A program made the translations under genes and the position numbers. Source: a virus. From it: a DNA stretch of 64,000 nt. A model generated the notes under the pieces. That model was not told the origin of the DNA. It searched no databases and was given only the letters and a program-made list of their open reading frames with translations. Within the stretch, counting starts at the first letter, position 1. Each line of letters begins with the position of its first letter. Shown here in pieces: positions 41,988 to 53,800 of the stretch. The DNA is taken from the IMG/VR virus record IMGVR_UViG_3300009159_000038, positions 1 through 64,000 of that record. One strand, given 5' to 3'.

Positions 41988-44033
41988 ATGGCTACACCTT
42001 TATTAAGTCCACTAAGGGTACAAGGAGGAACATTTTATACTTTCACGTCTTCAGCTGAAGACATTTCGAAAACGTTTACTGACGATGATACTCGATTCGT
42101 CTTTTCGAAGTATGCTCTCCTTGATATCCCAGATGTAAGAACTCCATCTAATAATCGAGAAAATTATCTTGTATGGGAAGGGATTGGATCCGTTGCAGCT
42201 GGTGGAACTTCATCCGTAGCCACTTTATCAATAGATGATAATATTAATGCGGCAGAATCTCTTCAAAATTATTTACTTAATTTTGAACAATTAATCCTAG
42301 AAGGAAGTAATACTTTAGCTAGAGGATATAATCAATCTGAACTATACACAGTTTCTGAACGTTTGTTTTGGCGATGGTTAGCTCAAGTAAATGCCATTCG
42401 TTTTAAAAATGCCACTGCATCTGAAAGTGCAGCCGGTACAAGATATACTGAAGAAGATTCTTCATCAGTTTATAATAAAGTTGTTAAATATCTAGGCGAT
42501 ATTGACATTATCAATAATGTATCTAGAGACGGTCATTCATATTCAGAAATTTATTTGAATGTGCCTACTCAACATGGAAATACTCCATTTGCTCTATTCA
42601 AAACTTACCAAGATTATAATTACTTCCCTGGAGGAATTTGGTCTAATGGAAACACTTATATTGATGGTCGTGATTCTGGATCTACTTCACCAAGTGGTTT
42701 AGATTTAAGAGCTTATTATGATAGTGATTTAACTGATTATTACTCTACCGGTGCCACATTTGGTATGGTAACTAACAATTCAGGTTTTGCTAAAATTTCA
42801 GGAGGTAGTGCTAAACCAGTACTCATATCTAATATGGATGGTGCTATCCTGGATTTTGAAGCCGCTTCATATCGTCCTATCGTTGATGATCCAGGTATTA
42901 ATATCATTCCTGAATGGAATGCCAGTGGTGCTGCTGGAGACTTCTCATTTAATGCAGTTCTAGTTTATTATGATGTTTATCAATCATCCAATCCTACAGT
43001 AAGAGCAAGAAACCTTTATGGTATTCTATTCCTAGATGATTATACTAACGCTTCATCTAGTTTCTCATATCTAAAAAGATTCGATAAATACAAACCAAAT
43101 GCCATTACCAAACTAAATGGTAATTCATATGGATTGAAGCTAAATCTAAAATTTGATACATCTGCTGATAATGTTGGAGTTGAAACTGTAATCAATGATT
43201 ACAATACATTTTCTATGGATTTATTCATTGATGCTTCTGTTAGATTACAAGAAGCCGGTGAAATGTTTTTGCGACAAAGAAATGACGTTTCAGAAATCCG
43301 TCAAGAAATTTTAAATTTAAAAAATGTTGCATATTCTCAAGGCGGTTTAGATCTTTTAGCTCAAAGACTTTCTCTTCTGGAAAAACAATTAAATAATGCT
43401 AGATTAGCATTCTCTAGTGAAACTTCGTTATTAGATCTAATTGATAAAAATTCAGAGGATATTAGTAATATTCTTTCTGGAAGAACTAGTATTAGTTTAA
43501 CCTATGATCTTGGTACTTTTATGCCAGGTCCTGGAATTCTAATAGACAAATCAATACCTAATCAAATAAAGATTATCAATCGTAAACAAAATTACGATAA
43601 TTTCGTTATTTGTAAGAATACATCCGGACAATTGCTTACCGATGTAAATAATGGTCGAGTGGTTACTTCAACTACAAACGGAAACGTTTTAACTTTAGGT
43701 ACATTTACCAATTACTTTAAACAAAAAAATACAAATGCTGATCCTGATACTGGTATTGAAACTTTACAAGATTCTTTGTATATAAATATAGACGATACAA
43801 ACGTTAAGTGGAAAAAAGGTCAAACTTTTAGATTAGTATTTAATGACCCTATAGCAACCGATGGCTACAACATGGTTTTCCGAACAGACGCTGCTAATAC
43901 TTTAGGCGGTGGTGCCTATGGAAAAATAATTTATACCGTACTTACATCAGAATTATTATCATCAAAACCTATAATTGAAATTACTTGTACTGATGATAGT
44001 GGTTTCAATTTCGAATTAGACATATTAAGATAA
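41988..44033 (+). CDS. Virion structural protein, 681 aa
   Basis: The N-terminus MATPLLSPLRVQGGTFYTFTSSAEDISKTFTDDDTRFVFSKYALLDIPD, a helical segment near 425-500 (EMFLRQRNDVSEIRQEILNLKN...LLAQRLSLLEKQLNNARL), and a beta-rich C-terminus suggest a wedge or fibre-connector protein with a central coiled coil. I recognise the style from large Bacteroidota phages but cannot assign a T4 homologue. It is followed one base later by a second, larger protein. Confidence 0.68.
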   Translation: MATPLLSPLRVQGGTFYTFTSSAEDISKTFTDDDTRFVFSKYALLDIPDVRTPSNNRENYLVWEGIGSVAAGGTSSVATLSIDDNINAAESLQNYLLNFEQLILEGSNTLARGYNQSELYTVSERLFWRWLAQVNAIRFKNATASESAAGTRYTEEDSSSVYNKVVKYLGDIDIINNVSRDGHSYSEIYLNVPTQHGNTPFALFKTYQDYNYFPGGIWSNGNTYIDGRDSGSTSPSGLDLRAYYDSDLTDYYSTGATFGMVTNNSGFAKISGGSAKPVLISNMDGAILDFEAASYRPIVDDPGINIIPEWNASGAAGDFSFNAVLVYYDVYQSSNPTVRARNLYGILFLDDYTNASSSFSYLKRFDKYKPNAITKLNGNSYGLKLNLKFDTSADNVGVETVINDYNTFSMDLFIDASVRLQEAGEMFLRQRNDVSEIRQEILNLKNVAYSQGGLDLLAQRLSLLEKQLNNARLAFSSETSLLDLIDKNSEDISNILSGRTSISLTYDLGTFMPGPGILIDKSIPNQIKIINRKQNYDNFVICKNTSGQLLTDVNNGRVVTSTTNGNVLTLGTFTNYFKQKNTNADPDTGIETLQDSLYINIDDTNVKWKKGQTFRLVFNDPIATDGYNMVFRTDAANTLGGGAYGKIIYTVLTSELLSSKPIIEITCTDDSGFNFELDILR

Positions 44034-44034
44034 A

Positions 44035-47000
44035 ATGAGCGAAACTAAATATACATTAACTACCCTTCTTAGTGACCTACTGGCATTACAGAATAATGGT
44101 TACGAGATTATGAGTAAACTATCTGAGGTAGTTTCTTCTAAATCAGATACCGTTGAAATACTTGTACTAGATCCTAGTGATCGTAGTAAAATGATGACTG
44201 TTAAAGTTCCATCATTCGGTGCAATGAAAGAGCAAATCTCTGCATTATCGAAAAATGTAGAAGCCCTTTCAGGTGTAGGAGAATCCGCATCTAATGTTCA
44301 ATTATCTGATGGTTCATTTAGAAAAATTTTAGTTAGCGAACTTAAAAAAGAGGCTGCTAATATTCAAAAAGTTGCAAATCCAACTACTTTTAATACACGA
44401 GAAAATTGGTTCTTTGAATCTTTTCTTAATCCTTTAATGTATGTTTCATACGATCTAACTGATCAAGTTAAATTCAATACTGAAAATGTAGATGTTGCTC
44501 GTTACATCCTTAGTTTAGATACTTTTGAAAAAACTCAAGTATTCGAGCAAAGACTTAAAGGTAGATCAGATATTAGTTATGATGATTTTGTAAAGATTTT
44601 AATTGATTATAATATTGCCTATTTCCTAGATAAAGACGTTATCACTGTTCCTCCTAGAGCAGTTAGATTCTATGGAGATTTTTCAGTTCTTAATGTTGAA
44701 GATTCTACAATATCTAATGTTGTAGATGGAGTAACTATACAAAACCGTCAAATCATTGTTCAACTAGATAATCTTTTCTATAATGATTCTAATTCTCCTT
44801 ATTTAGCTACTCAATCTCTTAAATTAGGAGATTATCTAATAATCAAAGGTGGAAGAGGAAATACTCGATATGAAATTACATCAATCGATGGAGGTCAACG
44901 TAAAGTTGCTCTTAAATTAATTGAAGGATTCGATCCAGTTTCAATTGGAGCTGGAGTTTTATCTTTTTATACAGAAGATGTTTCGACGATCAGCATTAAT
45001 ATTAATGTAGGATTCAATGAAAACTGTGTGGTATTCATTAAACCAATTGATCCAGAATCTAAATTAGAAGCTATCAAATGGTCTCCAGGATCTTCTTTCT
45101 ATACAAATGAATTAACTATCGTAGATCAAGCTACAGGAAACTTAATATTCTTATCGGATTATTATAAGAATTCCGTAATTGACTTTGGTGCTTTTCTTTA
45201 TTCAATGTCTAAAGAGAAAGTTCCACCTGCTATTTTCGGATTAGTTCCTGATGCTCCAAAACTTAATGCCGGAGATTTTAAAGTGGTACAAATCAATAAT
45301 CATTTAACAGATACTTCACCGGCTGCTAAATTGAAAGGTCTTCAAGCAGATAAAATTCGTATTTCCGCTGATATATCTTCATTGGATGCATCTATTAATC
45401 AATTGAGATCCAAGATACAAACCGTTAAATATACAACTACTCGTTTAAGAGATGTAGATGAGAATAAACTTAATGCGCTAATAACACAAAAAGATGCAGC
45501 AACTCAGCTATATGGTACTACGGTTAATGAGATCGTTAAAATTGGAACAGATCCAAACTCTGATATTGTTCCTAAATACCGACTTAGAGGTTTCTTTCCA
45601 ATACCACAACCTAAATTATCAGATAGAACAAACCCTCAACAAGTTGTTCAATTCAATATTCAATACCGATACTTACAGAAAAATGGAAGTGCTAATTCAC
45701 CGCAACAAATTCCTTTTACTGATAACAACGGTCAACCTAGAACAGGAACTTTTTCTACATGGACAGAATACAAATCCGAAGTAAGAAAGAGAGCAGTGGA
45801 TCCTACAAGCGGTTCTCAGAAATGGGTGGTTGAAGATGTTGAAAATCCTGATTATGTAAATATCAATCAAATAGATATTGCTATTCAAGCCGGAGAAGCC
45901 GTTGAATTTAAAGTTCAATCTTTATCTGAAGCTGGATGGCCAATATCGCCTTCAACTTCCGTTTATAGCGAAACTATTAAAGTTGATTTTCCTTCAGATT
46001 TAGAAGTAGATCAAGGATTAACGAAGATAATCGAACAAGCAAAACAAGATAAAGTTAGAGTAGATCTAGAACTTGCTCTTATTCAAGATGGAGTTCCTCA
46101 ACATATATCTACATCATTTACTCAAGGAGAAAATTATTGGGCACATAACGCATTCGATATTGCTTCCGGATTCTTAACACCTGAAAATAATATTCTCTCA
46201 TTATTTGATAAAATAAATGATTTACAAACGCAAATACAAAATCTTGCTGCACTTATTACGGTTGCAAAAGGTGTATTAGTAGTTAAAGTTATTGAGGATG
46301 GTGGTACTGAATATAGTGTTGAAGCTAATAAAACGCTTAAGATTTTTGCTGGAAACTATAAAGATGAAGTTGCCGGATTAAACGTTAAGAAAGGCGTTAT
46401 TATGACTAAGAATTATTATGTTCAAATTCAAAATGCCGATACATCTCCATTAGAAATGTATGCAAGAATTTGGGGTTCTAAATATCAAATTGCAAATGCA
46501 TCTTATTCAGAAGGTTTTGGATATTCTACAACGGATTCAGATTATAATACCGTTAGACGCTATGATTATGTTCCTTTAGGACTTTCAAATCCTGCAACCC
46601 TAGATGTTAATAGATATGGAATTATCAATCGTCAACCAGAACAAAGTGCTCAAGTTAGAGGTCAATTTATTAATTCTCGTTTCCTAGCAATCGATGGAAT
46701 TTCTAAATTATTTTCTAATGTTGGTGGTGCTACTTATGGAGTTGAACGTACTGACTTATTCTTACAATATGGAACTGGTGGTCTTCCATCAGCTACTACA
46801 CAAGCAAATGCTCAATATGCCACTTCGTTAGATCAAATGGAATATTTTGCTGGAACTACCGCATTAAGTGCAATAACATCTTTAGCAAATGGACAGGCTG
46901 CCTCAGATTTTATTTGGAAACCTACACCTACGGTAAATTCTAAATTTGTGGTTGGATCTACTTCATCTATTATTAATACATTCTATGATAGTGATATTCT

Positions 47001-47763
47001 AATTCACATTGACCATCCATCAATTATTGATTGGCAAACTGCATGTGCTGGATCTACTGCAAATCTACTTAATATAACTAAAGGTACAATAAGAAATTCT
47101 CGTTTTGCTCCTGTTCAAGTTCCTAATTATGGATATGGAAGACAAAGTGCTCTTTATTTTAATGGTGCTTCTGCCGGTGCAATTGGTGCAACATATTCTA
47201 AGGTTGCCTTTGTTGAATACGATCAATATTTATTAGGTCCTAAATCATGTGGATCTTATCTATTCCTTAATCCAAATACTCATGGAGATGTAGTGGTTGA
47301 TGGTAGCGGATTCGATGCAGTTAAGACTGTGCAATTTGGTGGAGCTAATGCTATTAATATTCCCATCACTTTTCAATATCGAATGACTGATTATTTTGGA
47401 TTTGGAACTTCCGGATTAGGAAAAATTGGAGGAAATCTAAATGCATCTCCGAATGCAAATGTTGAATATTCAAAAACGATTGGTATAGACATTTACACAA
47501 ATCCCAAGGAAACTCAAAGGTTCTCATTTGATATTGAAATTACCGCTAGATATCGTTCTAATTCTATCGTAGGTTCTCTTTTACCAGTAACTACATTCGA
47601 ATCCCAAATTAATACATTAACTAATGTGGTTAAGAACATTAATCCTACAGTTACTCAAATTAAAGGAACTGGTATTAGTCAAGTATCGTCGGCTCCAGCT
47701 CCAAAGACTAAAGCTGGAATTTCGTCTCTTAAGAATCTGATCAAATCTGCTAAAGGTGGTTAA
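44035..47763 (+). CDS. Large structural protein with fibronectin-III-like domain, 1242 aa
   Basis: The N-terminal part is helical (KEQISALSKNVEALSGVGESASNVQ). A fibronectin-III-like segment lies near residues 610-650 (NQIDIAIQAGEAVEFKVQSLSEAGWPISPSTSVYSETIKV), preceded by a coiled coil (ISADISSLDASINQLRSKIQTVKYTTTRLRDVDENKL). The C-terminal 400 residues are beta-rich and Gly/Ala-rich, like fibre shafts. It is probably a baseplate-periphery protein linking wedge to fibres. Confidence 0.68.
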   Translation: MSETKYTLTTLLSDLLALQNNGYEIMSKLSEVVSSKSDTVEILVLDPSDRSKMMTVKVPSFGAMKEQISALSKNVEALSGVGESASNVQLSDGSFRKILVSELKKEAANIQKVANPTTFNTRENWFFESFLNPLMYVSYDLTDQVKFNTENVDVARYILSLDTFEKTQVFEQRLKGRSDISYDDFVKILIDYNIAYFLDKDVITVPPRAVRFYGDFSVLNVEDSTISNVVDGVTIQNRQIIVQLDNLFYNDSNSPYLATQSLKLGDYLIIKGGRGNTRYEITSIDGGQRKVALKLIEGFDPVSIGAGVLSFYTEDVSTISININVGFNENCVVFIKPIDPESKLEAIKWSPGSSFYTNELTIVDQATGNLIFLSDYYKNSVIDFGAFLYSMSKEKVPPAIFGLVPDAPKLNAGDFKVVQINNHLTDTSPAAKLKGLQADKIRISADISSLDASINQLRSKIQTVKYTTTRLRDVDENKLNALITQKDAATQLYGTTVNEIVKIGTDPNSDIVPKYRLRGFFPIPQPKLSDRTNPQQVVQFNIQYRYLQKNGSANSPQQIPFTDNNGQPRTGTFSTWTEYKSEVRKRAVDPTSGSQKWVVEDVENPDYVNINQIDIAIQAGEAVEFKVQSLSEAGWPISPSTSVYSETIKVDFPSDLEVDQGLTKIIEQAKQDKVRVDLELALIQDGVPQHISTSFTQGENYWAHNAFDIASGFLTPENNILSLFDKINDLQTQIQNLAALITVAKGVLVVKVIEDGGTEYSVEANKTLKIFAGNYKDEVAGLNVKKGVIMTKNYYVQIQNADTSPLEMYARIWGSKYQIANASYSEGFGYSTTDSDYNTVRRYDYVPLGLSNPATLDVNRYGIINRQPEQSAQVRGQFINSRFLAIDGISKLFSNVGGATYGVERTDLFLQYGTGGLPSATTQANAQYATSLDQMEYFAGTTALSAITSLANGQAASDFIWKPTPTVNSKFVVGSTSSIINTFYDSDILIHIDHPSIIDWQTACAGSTANLLNITKGTIRNSRFAPVQVPNYGYGRQSALYFNGASAGAIGATYSKVAFVEYDQYLLGPKSCGSYLFLNPNTHGDVVVDGSGFDAVKTVQFGGANAINIPITFQYRMTDYFGFGTSGLGKIGGNLNASPNANVEYSKTIGIDIYTNPKETQRFSFDIEITARYRSNSIVGSLLPVTTFESQINTLTNVVKNINPTVTQIKGTGISQVSSAPAPKTKAGISSLKNLIKSAKGG

Positions 47764-47826
47764 TAAGATCTTATAGGTGATATATCATCTAATATCATAG
47801 AGTAGATCTATGAACTAAACTAATTG

Positions 47827-47834
47827 GATAAATA
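47827..47834 (+). promoter_or_regulatory. Putative late promoter motif GATAAATA
   Basis: GATAAATA lies 6 bases before the ATG of the giant gene at 47841, in the 77-base gap 47764-47840. The gap also holds the imperfect inverted repeat GGTGATATATCATC. The distance to the start is short for a promoter. Confidence 0.35.
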
Positions 47835-47840
47835 TATTGT

Positions 47841-50800
47841 ATGGCAAATAAGATACTAAAGAGAACCTCATTCGGTCTCATAAGAACTAATCCTAGATTA
47901 TCAACTAACGTAAAAATAGTTGCAAGCTCTTCAGATGAACTTTTTCTGGAGAGTATAGACTCGAATCCAATTTTAAGTAGCTCTTTATATAAAGGGTATG
48001 GAGTACAAGGTTACTATTCACAAGATCTTTTTAATTTTTTCAATCAAGGAAATGCAATTCCTAAAAATCTTCTTTACGAAGTATACGAAGAAGATGGAGC
48101 TATTTCAGTAAAAGATCGTTATAAATTTCAAAGAGATTTCACATATGCTTTAGGATCTTATCCTAAAAATTCAAAGTTATATACCGAAGAATTTGCTGCA
48201 TTTGCTCCTCTTTGGTTAGAACGAGACAATATTCCTGACTATTTTATCATATTTAGAATGGATGGTCCAGTTACCAAGAATATCAATACTGCTGAATATT
48301 CTGGAATTGATAAAGATACTGATCCTATATTGGATAAACTTATTAAAAGTCCAGATCTATTTTTCTCTAATTATATTCAAAAGGCTAAAATCATTGCTCA
48401 ATTTGATCTGACTGGTAACACAAACGTTGGATCATATATTCGTCGACATGTCAATGATCCTAATTTCCCAGAAGCTCCTCTATACTTTTCGCCAGAAGAA
48501 GGAGATTTAACTTATTGGCAAGGAATATCTCTAGATGAAGGCGGATTCACTAGAAAATCAGAGCCAATTAATACTGAATATGTTTTACCAGACAAGACTA
48601 TAATTGAATCTGAAGATTTTATCACGTTTGGTTTTTCTAGAAATTCTATTGTTTGTGCAAATCTATTAAACATGGAATTTTTATTCGATGATACCGAGCA
48701 AGAAGATTACAAATTCTATCGTTACTTTGGTATGTACGTTAGTGAACAGGAATTAGGACAATTCACGATTGATCCAGATAGGCTATATGCCGATAGATTT
48801 GTTGAAAATACTCAATCACCAATTCCTATTCTTCCTAATGTAGGAGATCCAACATTAGCGGAAAATCAAATACAAACAAATCCAAAAGGTCTTAAAGTTT
48901 ATCCTAGAATTATTACAGGTTCTACCGGAATTTATTCAGGTAGATTACTTACATGGGAAGAAACTCAAAAACCGAGGTTTGGTTATTTAAAAGATACCCT
49001 TGGTAATGTTTATTCAATAGACAATAATTATAAATGGGATAGCGAATATCAAAATCCAGGAACAACGGCTAAAGGAGATACATATACCGATAGTTCATTC
49101 TTAAGAGTAAAAGATACTACCGTCAATTGGGCAGCATTTGGCGGATTCCAAGAGCCTTTTAAGTATATTACCACTCAACAAAATGGATTGAATGGAAGTG
49201 CTAATTTTGCATTTGATGTACTAAAAAAACCAAAAGGAAAGGATCAGATTAGAATTAAATATATCAATCCTACTAATTCAAAGGCATCTACTAAAATTAC
49301 AACCGGTAATACCTTTAAAGCTTTAATAGATCAATATACAATTAGAGGAAATTCCAGTCTATCTGCCGGAACTAATGATGGAAATGAATATAGTACTTTA
49401 GGTACAACCGATCAAGTTGCTAGTTCAATAGCATTAGCTATTAATAACATAACATCATTAATTACAAGAGATCCTAGTAATTTCGGTGAAGAAATTTTAT
49501 TTGAAGCGGTTTCGCAAAAATCGACAGTAGTTGTTTATTATAAAAATACATCTGAAATTTTTAACAATATAGAATTTAGTATATTTGCTGACGTTCTTTA
49601 TGCTGAAGATATACCTTATTCCAGTCCTTCCTCTTTATCTGAATGGAATCAAGAACAATATTTAGCATCTCCAATTTTTACATCAACCGGTGCCACTTAT
49701 AATGCATCTCAAATGGGATTTGTTTATAAATATAAATTTGTAGGAGGAAATACGAAACCAGGTACTAGATTTATAATTGAAAAAGATTTTGTTGATAATT
49801 TCCTAGATCAAACCGATAAAACTTATGTTAAAACCGATAAAGGATATTCTACAATAGTTCATGAATACTCGAATTATCTAGATTCTCCTCTTTATGAAGG
49901 AGCTAATATTGTTGGATTTACCGGACTTGATAAATATTATGTTCTATCGATAACCGAGAAAACTCATTCATTAGAAATAGGAAGTGAAGGAAAGATACCT
50001 TTAAGAAAGCTAATAAAAAATTCAGTTGGTTATCTTTCATTAATGCCTATTAGAGATTTTGATTTTGACTTCTTCAATACAGATTACAATAAAGATGGAG
50101 ATGCTTCATTAGACAATCTATTTGAATGGGAATTAGGTGAAGGAGTTTTAGGAGATGGTTATGTTGCCGGTTCTTATGCCGGAGCCACTTCGCTTTTAGT
50201 TACCACTAAAAATGCCTTCACTAATCAAACTTTATATCCTATTCCAGTTGGTGCAAATTCACCTTCATTAAGAGTGGTATTCGCAAAAAGTCCTACTGGA
50301 GAAAAAGGTATGACCGGAGCTCTGCTTAATTTGCATGAAATATACACAACGGTAGATGGCGGAGATACTTGGAACATTTATCAATCTCTACCCGCTTTTG
50401 ATTATATCGATTTAGATTGGGCAGAAAACGATATTTTTATGTCATCTTCATCGGAAGAATATCCTACTATTAGAAAATTTAGCGTTACTTCGACCGGTGC
50501 AAGTCAACTAGCAATTATAAAATTAATGGATTATCCAAATTTTGGAATGCGAACTTTATCGGCTATCAACGAAGATGAGGTTGTTTTTGCTGGAACTAGA
50601 ACATATCCTGAACCAGCCGAATATCCTGAATATTTTCCATATCAAAATCAGAATGAATTGTTCTTCTATAACAGACCTTATGGTAGATGGACTACGATAG
50701 GTGCAACCGCAATAGCTCCAATAACCCGAGCAGATTTAGGTGCTGAAGGTATTCAAGGAGGAATTGGTCAATTTGCAAGCGGAGATCCACAAGCAACATC

Positions 50801-53800
50801 TTATCAATCTGCGTATATTGGCTCAAATTTTGGATTTAAACTTCAGGCAAATTTAGTCAATCCTTTTAATTTTTGTCAATTCGGAATACCGGGTAATACA
50901 GGAGGTGGAACTGCTGGAGATATGCCACTTTGGAGTTGTGGTGACGGAAGATTTAAAGTTGGTCCAGATATCGTCGCATACAATGGATTAGGTGCATTAC
51001 TTACTGCTCAAGATATGTCTGGTGGAGGTGCATCTGCTGAATGGGTATTTCAAAATATTTCGACTGGAGCTACTACTGTAGCAGCGTTTGGTATTACTGG
51101 ATCTTATTCAGATCATTATAATGTTATGGACGGAAAACCAGTAGGTGCCTTATCTTTCTTTAGTGTTGGAGGAGCTGGATCTAGCGCATCCGTATATTTG
51201 GGAAAAGACATGGTGCTCAGTAATTATTTAGTAAGTAATTATAATACAACTAGAAAATATGTTATCGGAAGAAATATGTGGAATCAAAATGATTTTGCTA
51301 CTCAATTCGGTAATTCATTAAATTTAGTATCTGCAACCTTTCCAGAATTCGGAGGAATATTTACTGCAACTTGGAATCAGGGAGATGATCCTATCTATAA
51401 TGCCTCATTTGATATGCCAGGACACTCAATTTACATACCTGAGCAAACTGGATGTGTTGCTGCAATTCCAACCGGTACAAACACCGATTCATCAATATGG
51501 GGCAAAGCGACGAATTTAGATACTGGTTTAATTGGACCGGCAAATCTAACATTCGATTATCGACAAATGTATTGGGATACGATTCCAGCAAGTGCTCCAA
51601 CTGCCGGATATGGTTATGGTTTACCTAAATTTGATGGAATTGATGGTGAATTATACCTTCAAACTGGATATGCCATAGATGCTATTCAATCGAATAATTT
51701 TACTTTTCGATCAATATATCATGTATGGAAGTGGAGTGCTAGTCTAAGTCAATGGCGATGGGAAGATCGTACTCTTTATGATAATGAAATAGCGGTTAAA
51801 ACGGTTACATTTGAAGATAAACCTATTTGGTTTGGTGTAGCTCCTCTAGGAGGAATTGAGGCAGTAGAAGCTAGTGGCACTGGAAACTTAAATACTGGAG
51901 GAACTATTTTCTCATGGGATGAAGATAGAGGAATTCAAGTTCTTTATTATTTTGGTGGAACTGCTACAGTTCAACCAAGAGGTTCTTTGATTGACGATCC
52001 AACAAACTCGGGTTTTCATCGACTTTTCGGTTGCGCAAGTGGAGGACCTTTTAGTCTTGATCTAGATGCCCTTTATTCAACTGCTCTTCCGGCAAATTTT
52101 ATGTTTCCTAAAGATAATACTGGACAATTCCAAGCTAACAACGGTTCGATGTTTACCACAACATCCACTTTTGGAAGTGGTATTTTAGGAGGAATTTCGA
52201 TTGGATCTTCGGCAAATCCTCATAGATTACATGGAGTATCATCCGCTGGAGGAATTGGCGGACAAGGAGTTGTATGGAGCTATGATGCTAATTTACCAAT
52301 TAATGTTAGTACTTCATATCAAGTAGAAGCTAATTTTAAAGGAGCTACAAATGGAGCTAATCCTCTTTATGCTCCATTCCAAGGTCCTGAAGGATTCGTT
52401 TATGGAGATGTTTATAGCGGATCCGATTTTGGATTAGGAGCTCTTTATAAAATTGCTCCGATTGCTCCTACTGGACAGGTTTGGTATGGAAATTTTGACA
52501 CTAATTATATTTCCGGTTTAACTGGATCCGGTACTATATTTGAAGATTATGATGGAGAATCCGAATTCGTTTCGATATCTGCTACTAAATCTGCGCAATT
52601 CCATACTGTTGGTAATACGGTAGTTGCACTATCGAATTATTCAACTGGCCTTATAGGATCTGTAGGAGCTAGTGCTGGTCCCTGGATTTATGGAACTAAA
52701 TTTATAGGTTCCACTTCGTTATCCAATCAATATCAACCAATGGGACCTACTGGAGCCAGTGTTGGAGGTACTTCTGGTGGATACTTCTATTCATTTAATC
52801 GAGTAAAGAATTTCCCTTGGTTAGGATCCACTGCAAATCCGGATTATTATGTTGTAAGTGGACAATCCACATTCGCTAATACTTCTGGAGCAACTTCAAT
52901 TGTAATATCTAGAGGAATTACTGGATTCTCACCTATAACAGATTACGGTATAATTAAACCGATACCTACTAGTCTTAATTTAGGTTCTGGTCCAGCATAC
53001 TCAACATCGGCACATGAAAATGATTTTGGATTATTATCTTTATGGACCTTAACTCAAGGAGGAAATCTTCTAAATTCAGTTATCGGAACAACTTCAGTCA
53101 ATGTGGCATGGGGAAGTATCACTTTACCAGGAGCTACTAATACAAGTCCTTCATTTGGAGAAGATCTAGAAATATTCCCAGTAGATATTCCTGATGAAAA
53201 TCCATTTGTTCAATGGTGGGCGCTTACCGAGGAATCTAGAAACAATGTTACCGAAGCCGTTGGTGCTGAATCTCCTTTTACCATCACTGGAGGATTCCAA
53301 AAACTTATTGGTTTATACAATGAATATGATGATACGGCAGATGACATAACAAATGAATATGATCGTCTAAAAGAAAATGACAATCCTACACTTTCAGTTT
53401 ATTCTAGAGTAGTTCCATTTATAAACAAATGGGTTTATGATAATGAATCAACTGACGTTAGAGAAAATGGATATCGTCTAAATGTCGATCAAGCATTCGG
53501 TATGTTCAATTTTACGCCTTCATTTGATGAATATAATAGAAATCCCAAGCTATTTACTCATGAATGGTATTATCTACAAGAATATCCCAAGTATATGACA
53601 TTCGATGAAAAGCGAAATTCATTTTCATATTTCGATTCAGCAATTATTAATCCTACTGGACCTACTGGTGATTATGCTTCTTATACAGGAATAACCGGAT
53701 CTTCCGGTGGTGGTTTATATAGTATAGTCGATGATTATTTCGTTGATTATTTCACTAGAGAAACGGTGGATGGAAATCCAGTGCCTAGAGATTTTAGATA